Origin: an uncultured Clostridia bacterium
GTDB lineage: Bacteria; Bacillota; Clostridia; Oscillospirales; Ruminococcaceae
Length of the DNA stretch: 21,931 nt
Assembly: GCA_947631585.1 (NCBI GenBank)
Contig: CANRLY010000007.1
Location: 1 to 21,931 of the forward strand
Direction: 5' to 3'
The position numbers were made by a program, and so were the translations under genes. Under the pieces are notes generated by a model. It worked only from the letters and a program-made list of their open reading frames with translations. It made no database searches and was not told the DNA's origin. Positions 7,017 through 14,382 of this stretch are shown here, in pieces. Each line of letters starts with the position of its first letter. Positions within the stretch are counted from its first letter, which is position 1.

Positions 7017-8114
7017 TCAGTAAAGAAGTTCCGCAATTATGCTGTTTGAGACAAGAAACCCTTTTGGGGTGAGCCTTATCCCGTTGCCGTCCAGCTCCAG
7101 CAGTCCCGAACCGCTGAACACTTCCGCCCTGCTGAACAGCTGCGAAGCGTCTCCGCCCAGTTCCAGGTACCTGATAAAGGATATCCCCTCTTTCAGCCTG
7201 AGCGAAAGCATCACATATTCTTCCGCCTTGTCAGGGGACTCGTCCTCGGTGATCTCCTCCTGAGAATCGGAGGTTATATAGTCGTATATATCAGCCGGCA
7301 CAAAGAACCTGCGTCCCCCGAAATAAGAGTGCGCCGACGGTCCGAACCCCAGGTATTCCGAACCCTGCCAGTATTTCAGGTTGTGGCGGCTGCGGCAGCC
7401 CGGTTTTGAAAAGTTAGATATCTCGTACTGCTCAAAGCCCATTCCGCCCAGCAGCTCTATCAGACCCTCGTACATATCGCAGACCTGGTCCTCCTCCGGA
7501 AGGTTATCCCTTACCCAGCCGCAGTCGAACTCCGTTCCCTCTTCTATTTTCAGCATATAAGCGGAAATATGCGTTATCGGCAGCCGGCTTATCCTTTTGG
7601 CGGAATCCATCAGCGAACTGAACGTCTGCCTTGGCGTTCCTATCATCAGGTCGCAGGAGATGTTCCTGAACCCTGCCCGGTAGCTCTGCATAACCGCCGC
7701 TTCCCCCTGCTCCCAGTCGTGGAGCCTTCCCAGCGCCGACAGCTCCGAATCGCAGGCGGACTGTATCCCGAAAGATATCCTGTTCACTCCCTGCTCTCTT
7801 ATGGCGGACAGCTTATCCTGGTCCACCGTGCAGGGGTTAGCCTCTAAGGTTATCTCAGCGTCGGGAAGCAGCGCAAAATTCCTTTTTACGCTTTTCAGTA
7901 TATCCCCTATCTGCTCTGCCTCCAGCAACGAAGGCGTTCCTCCGCCGAAGTAAACGGTGTCCACCACCCCGGCTCTGCCCGAATACTTCCTCATGCTCCG
8001 CTGAACGGCGCAGACATACGCCCCTGCAAGATCGGGGTCGAATTTCTCCGAATAAAAGCCGCAGTACGGGCATTTTCTCCTGCAAAAAGGAACATGGATA
8101 TATATTCCGGTCAT
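7017..8114 (-). CDS. hemW: HemW-like radical SAM heme chaperone
   Basis: A 365-residue radical SAM protein of the HemN/HemW family. The 4Fe-4S cluster cysteines are Cys11, Cys15 and Cys18 (CRRKCPYC), followed by the SAM-binding GGGTPS motif (57-62). HemW is a heme-binding chaperone for haemoproteins and not the coproporphyrinogen dehydrogenase. The length and the position downstream of lepA, as in Bacillus, favour HemW over true HemN. The usual CDF after the third cysteine is CGF here. AAAGGAG lies 8 bases before the ATG. It is the last gene of the lepA operon, 24 bases after the 168-residue membrane protein. Confidence 0.88.
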   Translation of the reverse strand: MTGIYIHVPFCRRKCPYCGFYSEKFDPDLAGAYVCAVQRSMRKYSGRAGVVDTVYFGGGTPSLLEAEQIGDILKSVKRNFALLPDAEITLEANPCTVDQDKLSAIREQGVNRISFGIQSACDSELSALGRLHDWEQGEAAVMQSYRAGFRNISCDLMIGTPRQTFSSLMDSAKRISRLPITHISAYMLKIEEGTEFDCGWVRDNLPEEDQVCDMYEGLIELLGGMGFEQYEISNFSKPGCRSRHNLKYWQGSEYLGFGPSAHSYFGGRRFFVPADIYDYITSDSQEEITEDESPDKAEEYVMLSLRLKEGISFIRYLELGGDASQLFSRAEVFSGSGLLELDGNGIRLTPKGFLVSNSIIAELLY

Positions 8115-8138
8115 TTGCGCCGCTCCTTTCTGATTTTT

Positions 8139-8645
8139 TCAGAATCCGTCCCGGTCATCGTCGTCAAAGGCGTTTTCTATGTATTTTCCGGCAAGCTCGC
8201 CGTTTGCTTTGAATTTTCTCAGCGCAGCCCTCAGCCCAGCCGCCAGCATAGGCAGCACAGGTATAATGAGCTGTATCGCCGCCGCCATAGCGAAGAACTT
8301 CACGCTATCCATTACCGAAAGCGAAAAATACCTGCTGTTTTCCTCAAGAAAACCCCTTACCGCCTTATGTATCACCATAAACGCCGCAATTCCGAATCCT
8401 GCCTCTATGGGGGCTGCCACCGCAAAGCACATGACCGCTCCCGAAACTTTTTCCCTTATGAGCTTTACAGCCGCAGCTATCGCCCCTATCGCTATGAACA
8501 GCAGACCTGCGCTCCTGCTCACATTGGCGTATACCTCATAGCAGACCGGCACTGCCGCCGCTCCTATCAGTCCTATGAGCAGCCCCAGTTTTATACAATA
8601 CTGCGATCTTTTATCTTTTTCTCTATCTGCTCTGTCTGTTGCCAA
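8139..8645 (-). CDS. Small four-helix membrane protein in the lepA-hemW operon
   Basis: A 168-residue protein I do not recognise. It has a charged N-terminus (ATDRADREKDKR), four hydrophobic spans (about 17-37, 45-61, 68-92, 114-137), a basic loop (RAALRKFKANGE) and an acidic C-terminus (DDDDRDG). The start is TTG at 8643-8645, chosen because AAAGGAG lies 10 bases upstream and no ATG occurs early in the frame. It begins 18 bases after the preceding membrane-protein gene, and its ribosome site sits just past that gene's stop, so both are in one transcript with lepA and hemW. Confidence 0.72.
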   Translation of the reverse strand: MATDRADREKDKRSQYCIKLGLLIGLIGAAAVPVCYEVYANVSRSAGLLFIAIGAIAAAVKLIREKVSGAVMCFAVAAPIEAGFGIAAFMVIHKAVRGFLEENSRYFSLSVMDSVKFFAMAAAIQLIIPVLPMLAAGLRAALRKFKANGELAGKYIENAFDDDDRDGF

Positions 8646-8663
8646 ACCAACGGCTCTCCTTTC

Positions 8664-9107
8664 TCAAAACATCGACTTCATAACAGCTGCGGTCACGCAG
8701 AACATTATCACGCCGCTGACCGCTCCCACCACTGTGGTAACAAGTGATATCCCGTCGTAGACCTTGTTTCTCCGCTTTACATAAAACAAAACGGTGTCCT
8801 TTTCCGGTCTGTAGAAAAACTTCCTGAGCATTTTCATCTCGCACGGGAAAGTATTCGCCACTTCCCCGTCAGCCGTTTCATACACTGCAACGCTGAATTT
8901 GTAGCTGTCTTTCTTTTCGCACCTGACGAATCTTCCTTTGACCCTGCGGCTGAAAATTATCTCTGTCAGGCAAAACAGAAAAACCGCCAGTATCGCCGCA
9001 GAGACCAGAAACAGCGCCGCCGACAGAACTATCAGCGTCAGTCCCAAGCCGTTTCCCAGCACAAGAAGCAGCAGCGCTATCACTGCCGCTGCGATAAACA
9101 ATTCCAT
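8664..9107 (-). CDS. Small membrane protein in the lepA-hemW operon
   Basis: A 147-residue protein. It has a hydrophobic N-terminal half (about 2-18 and 21-50), a soluble stretch of about 65 residues with beta-type sequence and basic patches (RRVKGRFVRCEKKDSYKFSV), and a last hydrophobic span near 119-143. This two-ends-in-membrane layout resembles DUF3592-like proteins, but that is a guess from architecture. GGAGG lies 5 bases before the ATG. It begins 15 bases after the lepA stop. Confidence 0.75.
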   Translation of the reverse strand: MELFIAAAVIALLLLVLGNGLGLTLIVLSAALFLVSAAILAVFLFCLTEIIFSRRVKGRFVRCEKKDSYKFSVAVYETADGEVANTFPCEMKMLRKFFYRPEKDTVLFYVKRRNKVYDGISLVTTVVGAVSGVIMFCVTAAVMKSMF

Positions 9108-9122
9108 TTCCGCCTCCGGTCG

Positions 9123-10925
9123 TCACTCGTCCAGTTTCAGCACCGCCATGAAAGCCTCCTGCGGAACTTCCACCGTTCCCAGCTGTCTCATGCGCTTTTT
9201 GCCCTCTTTTTGCTTTTCCAGCAGCTTTTTCTTTCTTGTGATGTCGCCGCCGTAGCATTTTGCAAGAACGTCTTTGCGCATGGCTTTTACAGTTTCCCTT
9301 GCAATGACTTTTCCGCCCACTGCCGCCTGTATGGGAACTTCAAAAAGCTGTCTGGGAATATTTTCCTTGAGCTTTTCGGCTATCCTCCTGCCCCGACTGT
9401 AAGCCTTGTCTGCGTGGACTATGAACGACAGAGCGTCCACCGTCTCGCCGTTGAGCATGATATCCAGTTTTACCAGTTTTCCCGGAGCGTAGCCTTTCAT
9501 CTCATAGTCAAAGGAAGCGTACCCTCTGGTCCTGGATTTGAGCGCATCAAAGAAATCGTACACTATCTCGTTCAGCGGCAGTTCGTAATGCATTTCCACC
9601 CTGGTCTCGTCCAGGTAGGTCATGTTCTTGAAACTGCCTCTTCTTTCCTGACAAAGCTCCATGATATTCCCAACAAATTCAGCCGGCGCAAGTATATCCG
9701 CCTTGACTATAGGTTCTTCCGCCGAAGCTATCACCGCCGGATCAGGAAAGTTGCTGGGGTTGTCGATATAGACGGTAGAGCCGTCTGTCAGGTTCACTTT
9801 ATAAATTACCGACGGAGCGGTCGTGATAAGATCCAGGTCGTATTCTCTTTCCAGACGCTCCTGGATTATCTCCATGTGCAGAAGCCCCAGGAATCCGCAC
9901 CTGAAACCGAATCCCAGCGCCGCAGAAGTCTCCGGCGAAAAGAACAGCGAAGCATCATTCAGCGTCAGCTTCTCCAAAGCGTCCCTGAGATCGGGGTACT
10001 TTGCGCCGTCCGCAGGATAGATACCCGAATACACCATAGGGTTCACCTTTTTGTAGCCGGTAAGCGGCTTTTCGCAGGGGCGGTCGGCGTTTGTGACCGT
10101 ATCGCCCACTCTGGTGTCGCCTATGTTCTTTATGGAAGCCGCAATATACCCGACTTCTCCGGCTTTCAGTTCTCCTATCGGCACAAGGTCCTTTGCGCCC
10201 ATATAGCCTATCTCAGTGGTCTGGAACTCCGCACCGGAAGCCATCAGCCTTATCCTGTCCCCGACTTTCACACTGCCGTCCTCCAGCCGGACGAAAATTA
10301 TTACCCCTTTATAGGGATCATAGTAGCTGTCAAAAATAAGGGCTTTCAGGGGCGAATCCGGGTCTCCGTCCGGGGCAGGGATATCGCTTATCACCCTTTC
10401 CAGCACCGCCCTGACGTTTTCGCCGGTCTTGGCGGATATCCTGGGAGCGTCCAGCGCCGGTATACCTATAACGTTTTCTATCTCGGCGCAAGCCTTGTCC
10501 GGGTCAGCGGAGGGCAGGTCTATCTTGTTTATCACAGGAAGCACTTCCAGGTCGTGTTCTATAGCAAGGTAGGTATTTGCCAGAGTCTGCGCCTCTATGC
10601 CCTGGGAAGCGTCCACCACCAGCACCGCTCCCTCGCAGGCGGCAAGCGACCTTGACACCTCGTAGTTGAAATCCACATGGCCGGGAGTGTCAATCAGGTT
10701 CAGTATATACTCTTCGCCGCTTTCCGACCGATAGCTGAGCCTTACCGCTCTTGCCTTGATGGTTATGCCTCTTTCCCTTTCGATATCCATGTTGTCAAGG
10801 AGCTGATCCTCCATGTCTCTCAGTTCCACAGTGGAGGTAAGTTCCAGTATCCTGTCCGCAAGGGTGGACTTTCCGTGATCTATGTGTGCGATTATGCAGA
10901 AATTTCTAATAAAGCGCTGATCCAT
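9123..10925 (-). CDS. lepA: Elongation factor 4 (LepA), ribosome back-translocation GTPase
   Basis: A 600-residue translational GTPase of the LepA/EF4 family, full length. LepA acts on the ribosome and is linked to back-translocation and to 30S assembly. GTPase motifs are all present: G1 AHIDHGKST (13-21), G2 RGITIK (52-57), G3 DTPGH (79-83) and G4 NKID (133-136). Switch I reads DNMDIERERGITIK, typical of LepA. The C-terminal LepA-specific domain ends with GKVIARETVKAMRKDV, AKCYGGDITRKKKLL and KKRMRQ. AAGGAG lies 11 bases upstream of the ATG. It is the first gene of an operon of four and has a near-consensus promoter. Confidence 0.97.
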   Translation of the reverse strand: MDQRFIRNFCIIAHIDHGKSTLADRILELTSTVELRDMEDQLLDNMDIERERGITIKARAVRLSYRSESGEEYILNLIDTPGHVDFNYEVSRSLAACEGAVLVVDASQGIEAQTLANTYLAIEHDLEVLPVINKIDLPSADPDKACAEIENVIGIPALDAPRISAKTGENVRAVLERVISDIPAPDGDPDSPLKALIFDSYYDPYKGVIIFVRLEDGSVKVGDRIRLMASGAEFQTTEIGYMGAKDLVPIGELKAGEVGYIAASIKNIGDTRVGDTVTNADRPCEKPLTGYKKVNPMVYSGIYPADGAKYPDLRDALEKLTLNDASLFFSPETSAALGFGFRCGFLGLLHMEIIQERLEREYDLDLITTAPSVIYKVNLTDGSTVYIDNPSNFPDPAVIASAEEPIVKADILAPAEFVGNIMELCQERRGSFKNMTYLDETRVEMHYELPLNEIVYDFFDALKSRTRGYASFDYEMKGYAPGKLVKLDIMLNGETVDALSFIVHADKAYSRGRRIAEKLKENIPRQLFEVPIQAAVGGKVIARETVKAMRKDVLAKCYGGDITRKKKLLEKQKEGKKRMRQLGTVEVPQEAFMAVLKLDE

Positions 10926-10964
10926 TTGCCGTAAAACTCCTTTTAAGCATAGTTATACTATTTT

Positions 10965-10993
10965 ATTATAACTCACATCTTCCTCAAAGTCAA
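10965..10993 (-). promoter_or_regulatory. lepA operon promoter
   Basis: On the - strand TTGACT (10988-10993), 17 bases, then TATAAT (10965-10970). The block 10953-10993 matches the promoter of the zinc-ribbon genes (12442-12482) at about 35 of 41 positions, spacer included. Confidence 0.9.
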
Positions 10994-11006
10994 CCGCCAA
11001 CAAAAA

Positions 11007-11030
11007 GCCCGCTCCTTTTCAGGAACGGGC
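11007..11030 (-). terminator. Rho-independent terminator of the zinc-ribbon genes
   Basis: The stem pairs 11007-11016 with 11021-11030 (one C-A mismatch at 11012/11025) and has a 4-base loop. TTTTTG follows on the - strand. It sits between the 3' end of the zinc-ribbon pair and the lepA promoter. Confidence 0.88.
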
Positions 11031-11066
11031 AGTTTAAATTATACATTCAGCAGCGGTCAATCTGCA

Positions 11067-11825
11067 TCAAAAATCAATAGTTGCAACGTCATCGTCGAGC
11101 TCATATACTTTCCAAACGCCGTCTATTTTTACGAGTTCGGCTTCCCCATCGGTGGTTATCTTGTCATCATCGCCTTCATACTTAGCTTCATAATAGACCA
11201 CGTAGCCTTCGGTCACGCTTATGTCTACTCCCCAGTCGTCTTTGATTTCACTTTCAAAATCCTTGATATCATCAGCGTTGGCTTTCTCCTTGTCGGTTAT
11301 CTTTATTGTTACCTTACAGTTTTTACCCAGTTCTTCTTCGACCTCATCTGCAACATCAGCCGATTCGCCTTTTATTTCGTCTCTTAACTCAGAATAATCC
11401 TCGCCTTGTGCGTCGCAGATATCTTTAAGATAAGCTCCGAACAGCCAGTTGTCGAAGATTCCTGAAAAATCGCCGGCAACATAAGCCTTCAGCGTTTCTT
11501 CCAGCACGTCCTCATAGCTTTTGCTGCTGCTATTGCCGTCCTTGTCGTCTTTGTCGTCTTTGTCAGAACCGCCGCTCACCGCAACGATAATAATTATGAC
11601 GACCGCTATCAGCACCGCCGCCACAACAGCCGCCAAAATTATCTTGGCGCTCTTGCTCAAGCCTTTTTTCACCGGCTGCTGAGCGTATACAGGCTGCTGA
11701 TCGTATACCGCCTGCTGGTCATACTGTGGCTGCGCCGGCTGGCTTGCAATGGGAGAACCGCAGCTTTTGCAGAACTTTGCTCCCTCGTCTACCGGAGAAC
11801 CGCATTTTGAACAGAATTTTGCCAT
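11067..11825 (-). CDS. Zinc-ribbon single-span membrane protein, paralogue A
   Basis: A 252-residue protein. It starts with a zinc ribbon (Cys5, Cys8, Cys19, Cys22 in two CxxC pairs, with FCSKCG and FCKSCG). A Gln/Tyr/Pro linker with repeats of YDQQPVYAQQ type follows, then KKGLSK and one membrane span (about 61-83). The outside part begins with an Asp/Lys stretch and holds a folded domain of about 150 residues (SYEDVLEETLKAYVAGDFSGIFDNWL, ending DGVWKVYELDDDVATIDF), which resembles DUF4878/DUF5105-style domains in shape. ATG 11823-11825 is chosen because AAGGAGG lies 8 bases upstream; a longer start at 11900 lacks one. Function unknown. It lies 84 bases downstream of a near-identical paralogue start block. 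Confidence 0.82.
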   Translation of the reverse strand: MAKFCSKCGSPVDEGAKFCKSCGSPIASQPAQPQYDQQAVYDQQPVYAQQPVKKGLSKSAKIILAAVVAAVLIAVVIIIIVAVSGGSDKDDKDDKDGNSSSKSYEDVLEETLKAYVAGDFSGIFDNWLFGAYLKDICDAQGEDYSELRDEIKGESADVADEVEEELGKNCKVTIKITDKEKANADDIKDFESEIKDDWGVDISVTEGYVVYYEAKYEGDDDKITTDGEAELVKIDGVWKVYELDDDVATIDF

Positions 11826-11847
11826 ATGTAATTCCTCCTTGTTGGTC
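11556..11847 (-). repeat. Duplicated 5' block, copy A
   Basis: These 292 bases align without gaps to 12140-12431 (offset 584) with about 8 differences. They cover the ribosome site, zinc ribbon, linker and membrane span of paralogue A. Similarity stops abruptly at both ends. Confidence 0.9.
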
Positions 11848-11908
11848 GTCTTGATTTTCATCTTGCAGTGTTGCGAGCCCTTCAAGCCCGATAAGGTCAA
11901 TTGCGCAG

Positions 11909-12409
11909 TCAGTTCAACTGCCGCATCGGTCTTGCGATCAGGAAAAAGTCGTCATAATCATCATAATCTTCATCATAATAATCATCTTCATCGTCGTAAT
12001 ACCTGTCATCTTCGTCGTCATAATAGTCGTTGTTGTCGTGATCTTCATCTTCGTCGTAAACGCCCCCATTATTATGAGGTCTTTCTTCCTGTGCGGAATT
12101 ATAGCTGCTGCTCTTGTCGTCCCTGTCGTCTTTATCATCGTCTTTGTCAGAACCGCCGCTCACCGCAACGATAATAATTATGACCGTCGCTATCAGCACC
12201 GCCGCCACCACAGCCGCCAAAATTATCTTGGCGTTCTTGCTCAAGCCTTTTTTCACCGGCTGCTGAGCGTATACAGGCTGCTGATCGTATACCGCCTGCT
12301 GGTCATACTGGGGCTGCGCCGGTTGGCTTGCAATGGGAGAACCGCAGCTTTTGCAGAACTTTGCTCCCTCGTCTACCGGAGAACCGCATTTTGAACAGAA
12401 TTTTGCCAT
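11909..12409 (-). CDS. Zinc-ribbon single-span membrane protein with acidic Tyr/Asp tail, paralogue B
   Basis: A 166-residue protein whose first 85 or so residues match paralogue A almost completely: zinc ribbon Cys5, Cys8, Cys19, Cys22, the Gln/Tyr linker, and a span at about 61-83 that differs at only a couple of residues. The outside part is unrelated: an intrinsically disordered tail of about 70 residues made mostly of Asp, Tyr and Glu (YDEDYDDYDD type), ending FFLIARPMRQLN. No domain is visible there. ATG 12407-12409 has AAGGAGG 8 bases upstream. It lies directly behind a strong promoter, with no terminator before paralogue A, so both are probably on one transcript. The tail may be a degenerate or rapidly evolving replacement of a folded domain. 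Confidence 0.75.
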   Translation of the reverse strand: MAKFCSKCGSPVDEGAKFCKSCGSPIASQPAQPQYDQQAVYDQQPVYAQQPVKKGLSKNAKIILAAVVAAVLIATVIIIIVAVSGGSDKDDDKDDRDDKSSSYNSAQEERPHNNGGVYDEDEDHDNNDYYDDEDDRYYDDEDDYYDEDYDDYDDFFLIARPMRQLN

Positions 12410-12431
12410 AAGTAATTCCTCCTTGTTGGTC
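12140..12431 (-). repeat. Duplicated 5' block, copy B
   Basis: The partner of 11556-11847 with about 8 mismatches in 292 bases. The differences include changes in the membrane-span codons, one at the residue before Ala-Lys-Ile, and one base directly before the start codon. Confidence 0.9.
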
Positions 12432-12453
12432 ATGAAACCGTTTGTACTATTAT

Positions 12454-12482
12454 ATTATAACTTATATCTCCCTTAAAGTCAA
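12454..12482 (-). promoter_or_regulatory. Promoter of the zinc-ribbon gene pair
   Basis: On the - strand TTGACT (12477-12482), 17 bases, then TATAAT (12454-12459). It is nearly the same sequence as the lepA promoter and diverges from the lysA promoter about 60 bases away. Confidence 0.9.
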
Positions 12483-12539
12483 CCCTTTGCGGGTTTGGCA
12501 AAACGGCGGTGACAAAGGCGGCTTTTGTGTAAAATCGTC

Positions 12540-12568
12540 TTGACATACTCTGCGGAAATTGGTATAAT
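12540..12568 (+). promoter_or_regulatory. Consensus sigma-A promoter of the lysA-proA operon
   Basis: TTGACA (12540-12545), exactly 17 bases, then TATAAT (12563-12568): a perfect match to both consensus hexamers. The expected start near 12575 gives a leader of about 70 bases. Confidence 0.93.
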
Positions 12569-12591
12569 TATTTTATATTTTTTGCATGACA

Positions 12592-12619
12592 GGACGGCTT
12601 AGCAGGCTGTTTGCCGTCC
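12592..12619 (+). promoter_or_regulatory. Hairpin in the lysA leader
   Basis: GGACGGC (12592-12598) pairs with GCCGTCC (12613-12619) around a 14-base loop. Nearby AGCAGG and TCCTGC could give a competing pairing. The leader is far too short for a lysine riboswitch. Whether the hairpin regulates anything is unknown. Confidence 0.4.
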
Positions 12620-12646
12620 CAGGTCCTGCCGGAAAGGTCGGTCAAA

Positions 12647-13900
12647 ATGAAAAAACCATTTATTACCAAAGGACAGGCTGAGGAGATAATAAAAACTTAT
12701 CCCACGCCTTTTCATATTTACGATGAAAAAGGTATCAGAGAAAACGCAAGACTGGTAAACAAGGCGTTTTCCTGGAATAAGGGCTTTAAGGAATACTTTG
12801 CTATAAAAGCCACCCCGAACCCTTTTATCCTGAAATTGCTTAAAGAGGAGGGCTGCGGCGTGGACTGCTCCTCCCTGACGGAGCTTATGATGTCGGACGC
12901 CTGCGGTTTTTCCGGTGACGAGATAATGTTTTCCTCAAACGTCACCCCCGAAGCGGATATGAAACTTGCCAGAAAACTGGGCGCAATTATAAACCTTGAC
13001 GACTTCACCCACATAGAATGGCTGGATAAGCTTTGCGGCATACCTGAAACTATATGCTGCCGCTTCAACCCCGGCGGACACTTTTCCATTGCAAACCAGA
13101 TAATGGACAACCCCGGAGAGGCAAAGTACGGTTTCACCAAGGAGCAGCTCATAGAGGGCTACAGTATACTCAAAGCCAAGGGCGCAAAGCGTTTCGGGCT
13201 GCACTCTTTCCTTGCTTCCAACACCACAACCAACGACTATTATCCCGATCTGGCAAGGCGGCTGTTTTCCCTTGCAGTGGAAATAAAGGAAAAGACAGGC
13301 TGCAAAATGAGCTTTATCAACCTTTCAGGCGGAGTGGGCGTGGAATACCGTCCCGATGGGGAACAAAACGATATAATGAAGATAGGCGAAGGCGTAAGGA
13401 AGGCTTTTGAGGAAATACTAGTTCCTGCCGGAATGGGAGACGTTGCCATCTTCACTGAAATGGGAAGATTCATGCTTGCGCCTTACGGACATCTGGTCAC
13501 AACGGTGCTTCACCAGAAACACATCTACAAGGAGTACATAGGCGTTGACGCCTGTGCCGCCAACCTTATGAGACCTGCAATGTACGGTTCATACCACCAC
13601 ATTACAGTTCTGGGAAAAGAAAACGCCCCCTGCACCAGAAAGTATGACGTTACCGGCGGTCTTTGCGAAAACAACGACAAGTTCGCCATAGACAGAATGC
13701 TCCCCGAAACGGAAATAGGCGATATACTTGTTATCCACGACACCGGCGCTCACGGTTTTTCTATGGGGTATAACTACAACGGCAGACTGCGTTCGGCTGA
13801 ACTGCTCCTCAAGGAGGACGGCAGCGTTCAGCTCATAAGAAGGGCTGAGACGCCGGACGACTACTTCGCCACATTTGACTTTTCAGGCATCTTCAAGTAA
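12647..13900 (+). CDS. lysA: Diaminopimelate decarboxylase
   Basis: A 417-residue PLP-dependent fold-III decarboxylase that converts meso-diaminopimelate to lysine, the last step of lysine synthesis. Lys54 in FAIKATPNP is the PLP-binding lysine. Later motifs are LSGGVGVEY (phosphate-binding glycines), TEMGRFMLAPYG, RPAMYGSYHH and GLCENNDKFA, the last carrying the active-site cysteine. Some positions differ from classical LysA (HSFLASN in place of HIGSQ; EMGR in place of EPGR), as in clostridial members I recall, so substrate identity rests on overall similarity. ATG 12647 follows GGAAAGG. A TTG start at 12611 would lie inside the leader hairpin and is rejected. It heads a five-gene operon. 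Confidence 0.88.
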   Translation: MKKPFITKGQAEEIIKTYPTPFHIYDEKGIRENARLVNKAFSWNKGFKEYFAIKATPNPFILKLLKEEGCGVDCSSLTELMMSDACGFSGDEIMFSSNVTPEADMKLARKLGAIINLDDFTHIEWLDKLCGIPETICCRFNPGGHFSIANQIMDNPGEAKYGFTKEQLIEGYSILKAKGAKRFGLHSFLASNTTTNDYYPDLARRLFSLAVEIKEKTGCKMSFINLSGGVGVEYRPDGEQNDIMKIGEGVRKAFEEILVPAGMGDVAIFTEMGRFMLAPYGHLVTTVLHQKHIYKEYIGVDACAANLMRPAMYGSYHHITVLGKENAPCTRKYDVTGGLCENNDKFAIDRMLPETEIGDILVIHDTGAHGFSMGYNYNGRLRSAELLLKEDGSVQLIRRAETPDDYFATFDFSGIFK

Positions 13901-13947
13901 CTGCCTGTCATGACCGCATAATACTTTCAGAAAGGAAGTCTTTAACG

Positions 13948-14382
13948 ATGTTCGGTATGCTAAGTTCGGCAAAAACTCTGGCAAACGCTCCTATGCCCAT
14001 GCTGCCGCATTTTATATTCTGCATAATTGCAACGCTGGTGTTCGGGGCGCAGTATATAAGAAAACGCTCAAACTATTACATTTACCTGATAATTGCAGTC
14101 GATCTGACGCTGATAACTCAGTTCTTCGAGCAGGATATGGTGATAATTGCGGCTTTTGTGGGGGAAGTCATTCTTCTGATAATGGCGGCTGTCTCTGCGA
14201 TAACGACCAAAAGAGCTTTGGCGGCAGAACAGGCAAAAGCGGAAAAGGAAGCTGCCATGGCTGAGGGCGCTCAGGCAAGAGCTGAACTTACCGGAAAGTC
14301 CAGTGATGATAGTGATGAGTTTGACGAATATGCCGTGACCGACGGCGATGACGATGACAGCGATGATGACGATGACTTCTGA
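13948..14382 (+). CDS. Three-helix membrane protein with acidic tail
   Basis: A 144-residue protein I do not recognise. Three hydrophobic segments (about 20-36, 44-60, 64-85) are followed by an Ala/Lys/Glu-rich helix (KRALAAEQAKAEKEAAMAEG) and an Asp-rich tail ending DDDDSDDDDDF. AAAGGAAG lies 9 bases before the ATG. It sits between lysA and the dehydrogenase gene, and its last codons overlap the start of the latter. The tail DNA is a GATGAC-type repeat that also supplies several ATG codons in the next gene's frame. Confidence 0.75.
   Translation: MFGMLSSAKTLANAPMPMLPHFIFCIIATLVFGAQYIRKRSNYYIYLIIAVDLTLITQFFEQDMVIIAAFVGEVILLIMAAVSAITTKRALAAEQAKAEKEAAMAEGAQARAELTGKSSDDSDEFDEYAVTDGDDDDSDDDDDF

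Noticed and set aside
9210..10655. A 481-codon + strand open frame opposite lepA
   Set aside because: It mirrors lepA, whose GTPase motifs are all present. It has no ribosome site and no recognisable domain.
12611..12646. Longer lysA start at a TTG (12611)
   Set aside because: It lies in the leader hairpin without a ribosome site. ATG 12647 has one and matches the family's N-terminus.
12570..12646. Lysine riboswitch upstream of lysA
   Set aside because: The leader is only about 70 bases, less than half the length of a lysine riboswitch, and the single hairpin does not resemble one.
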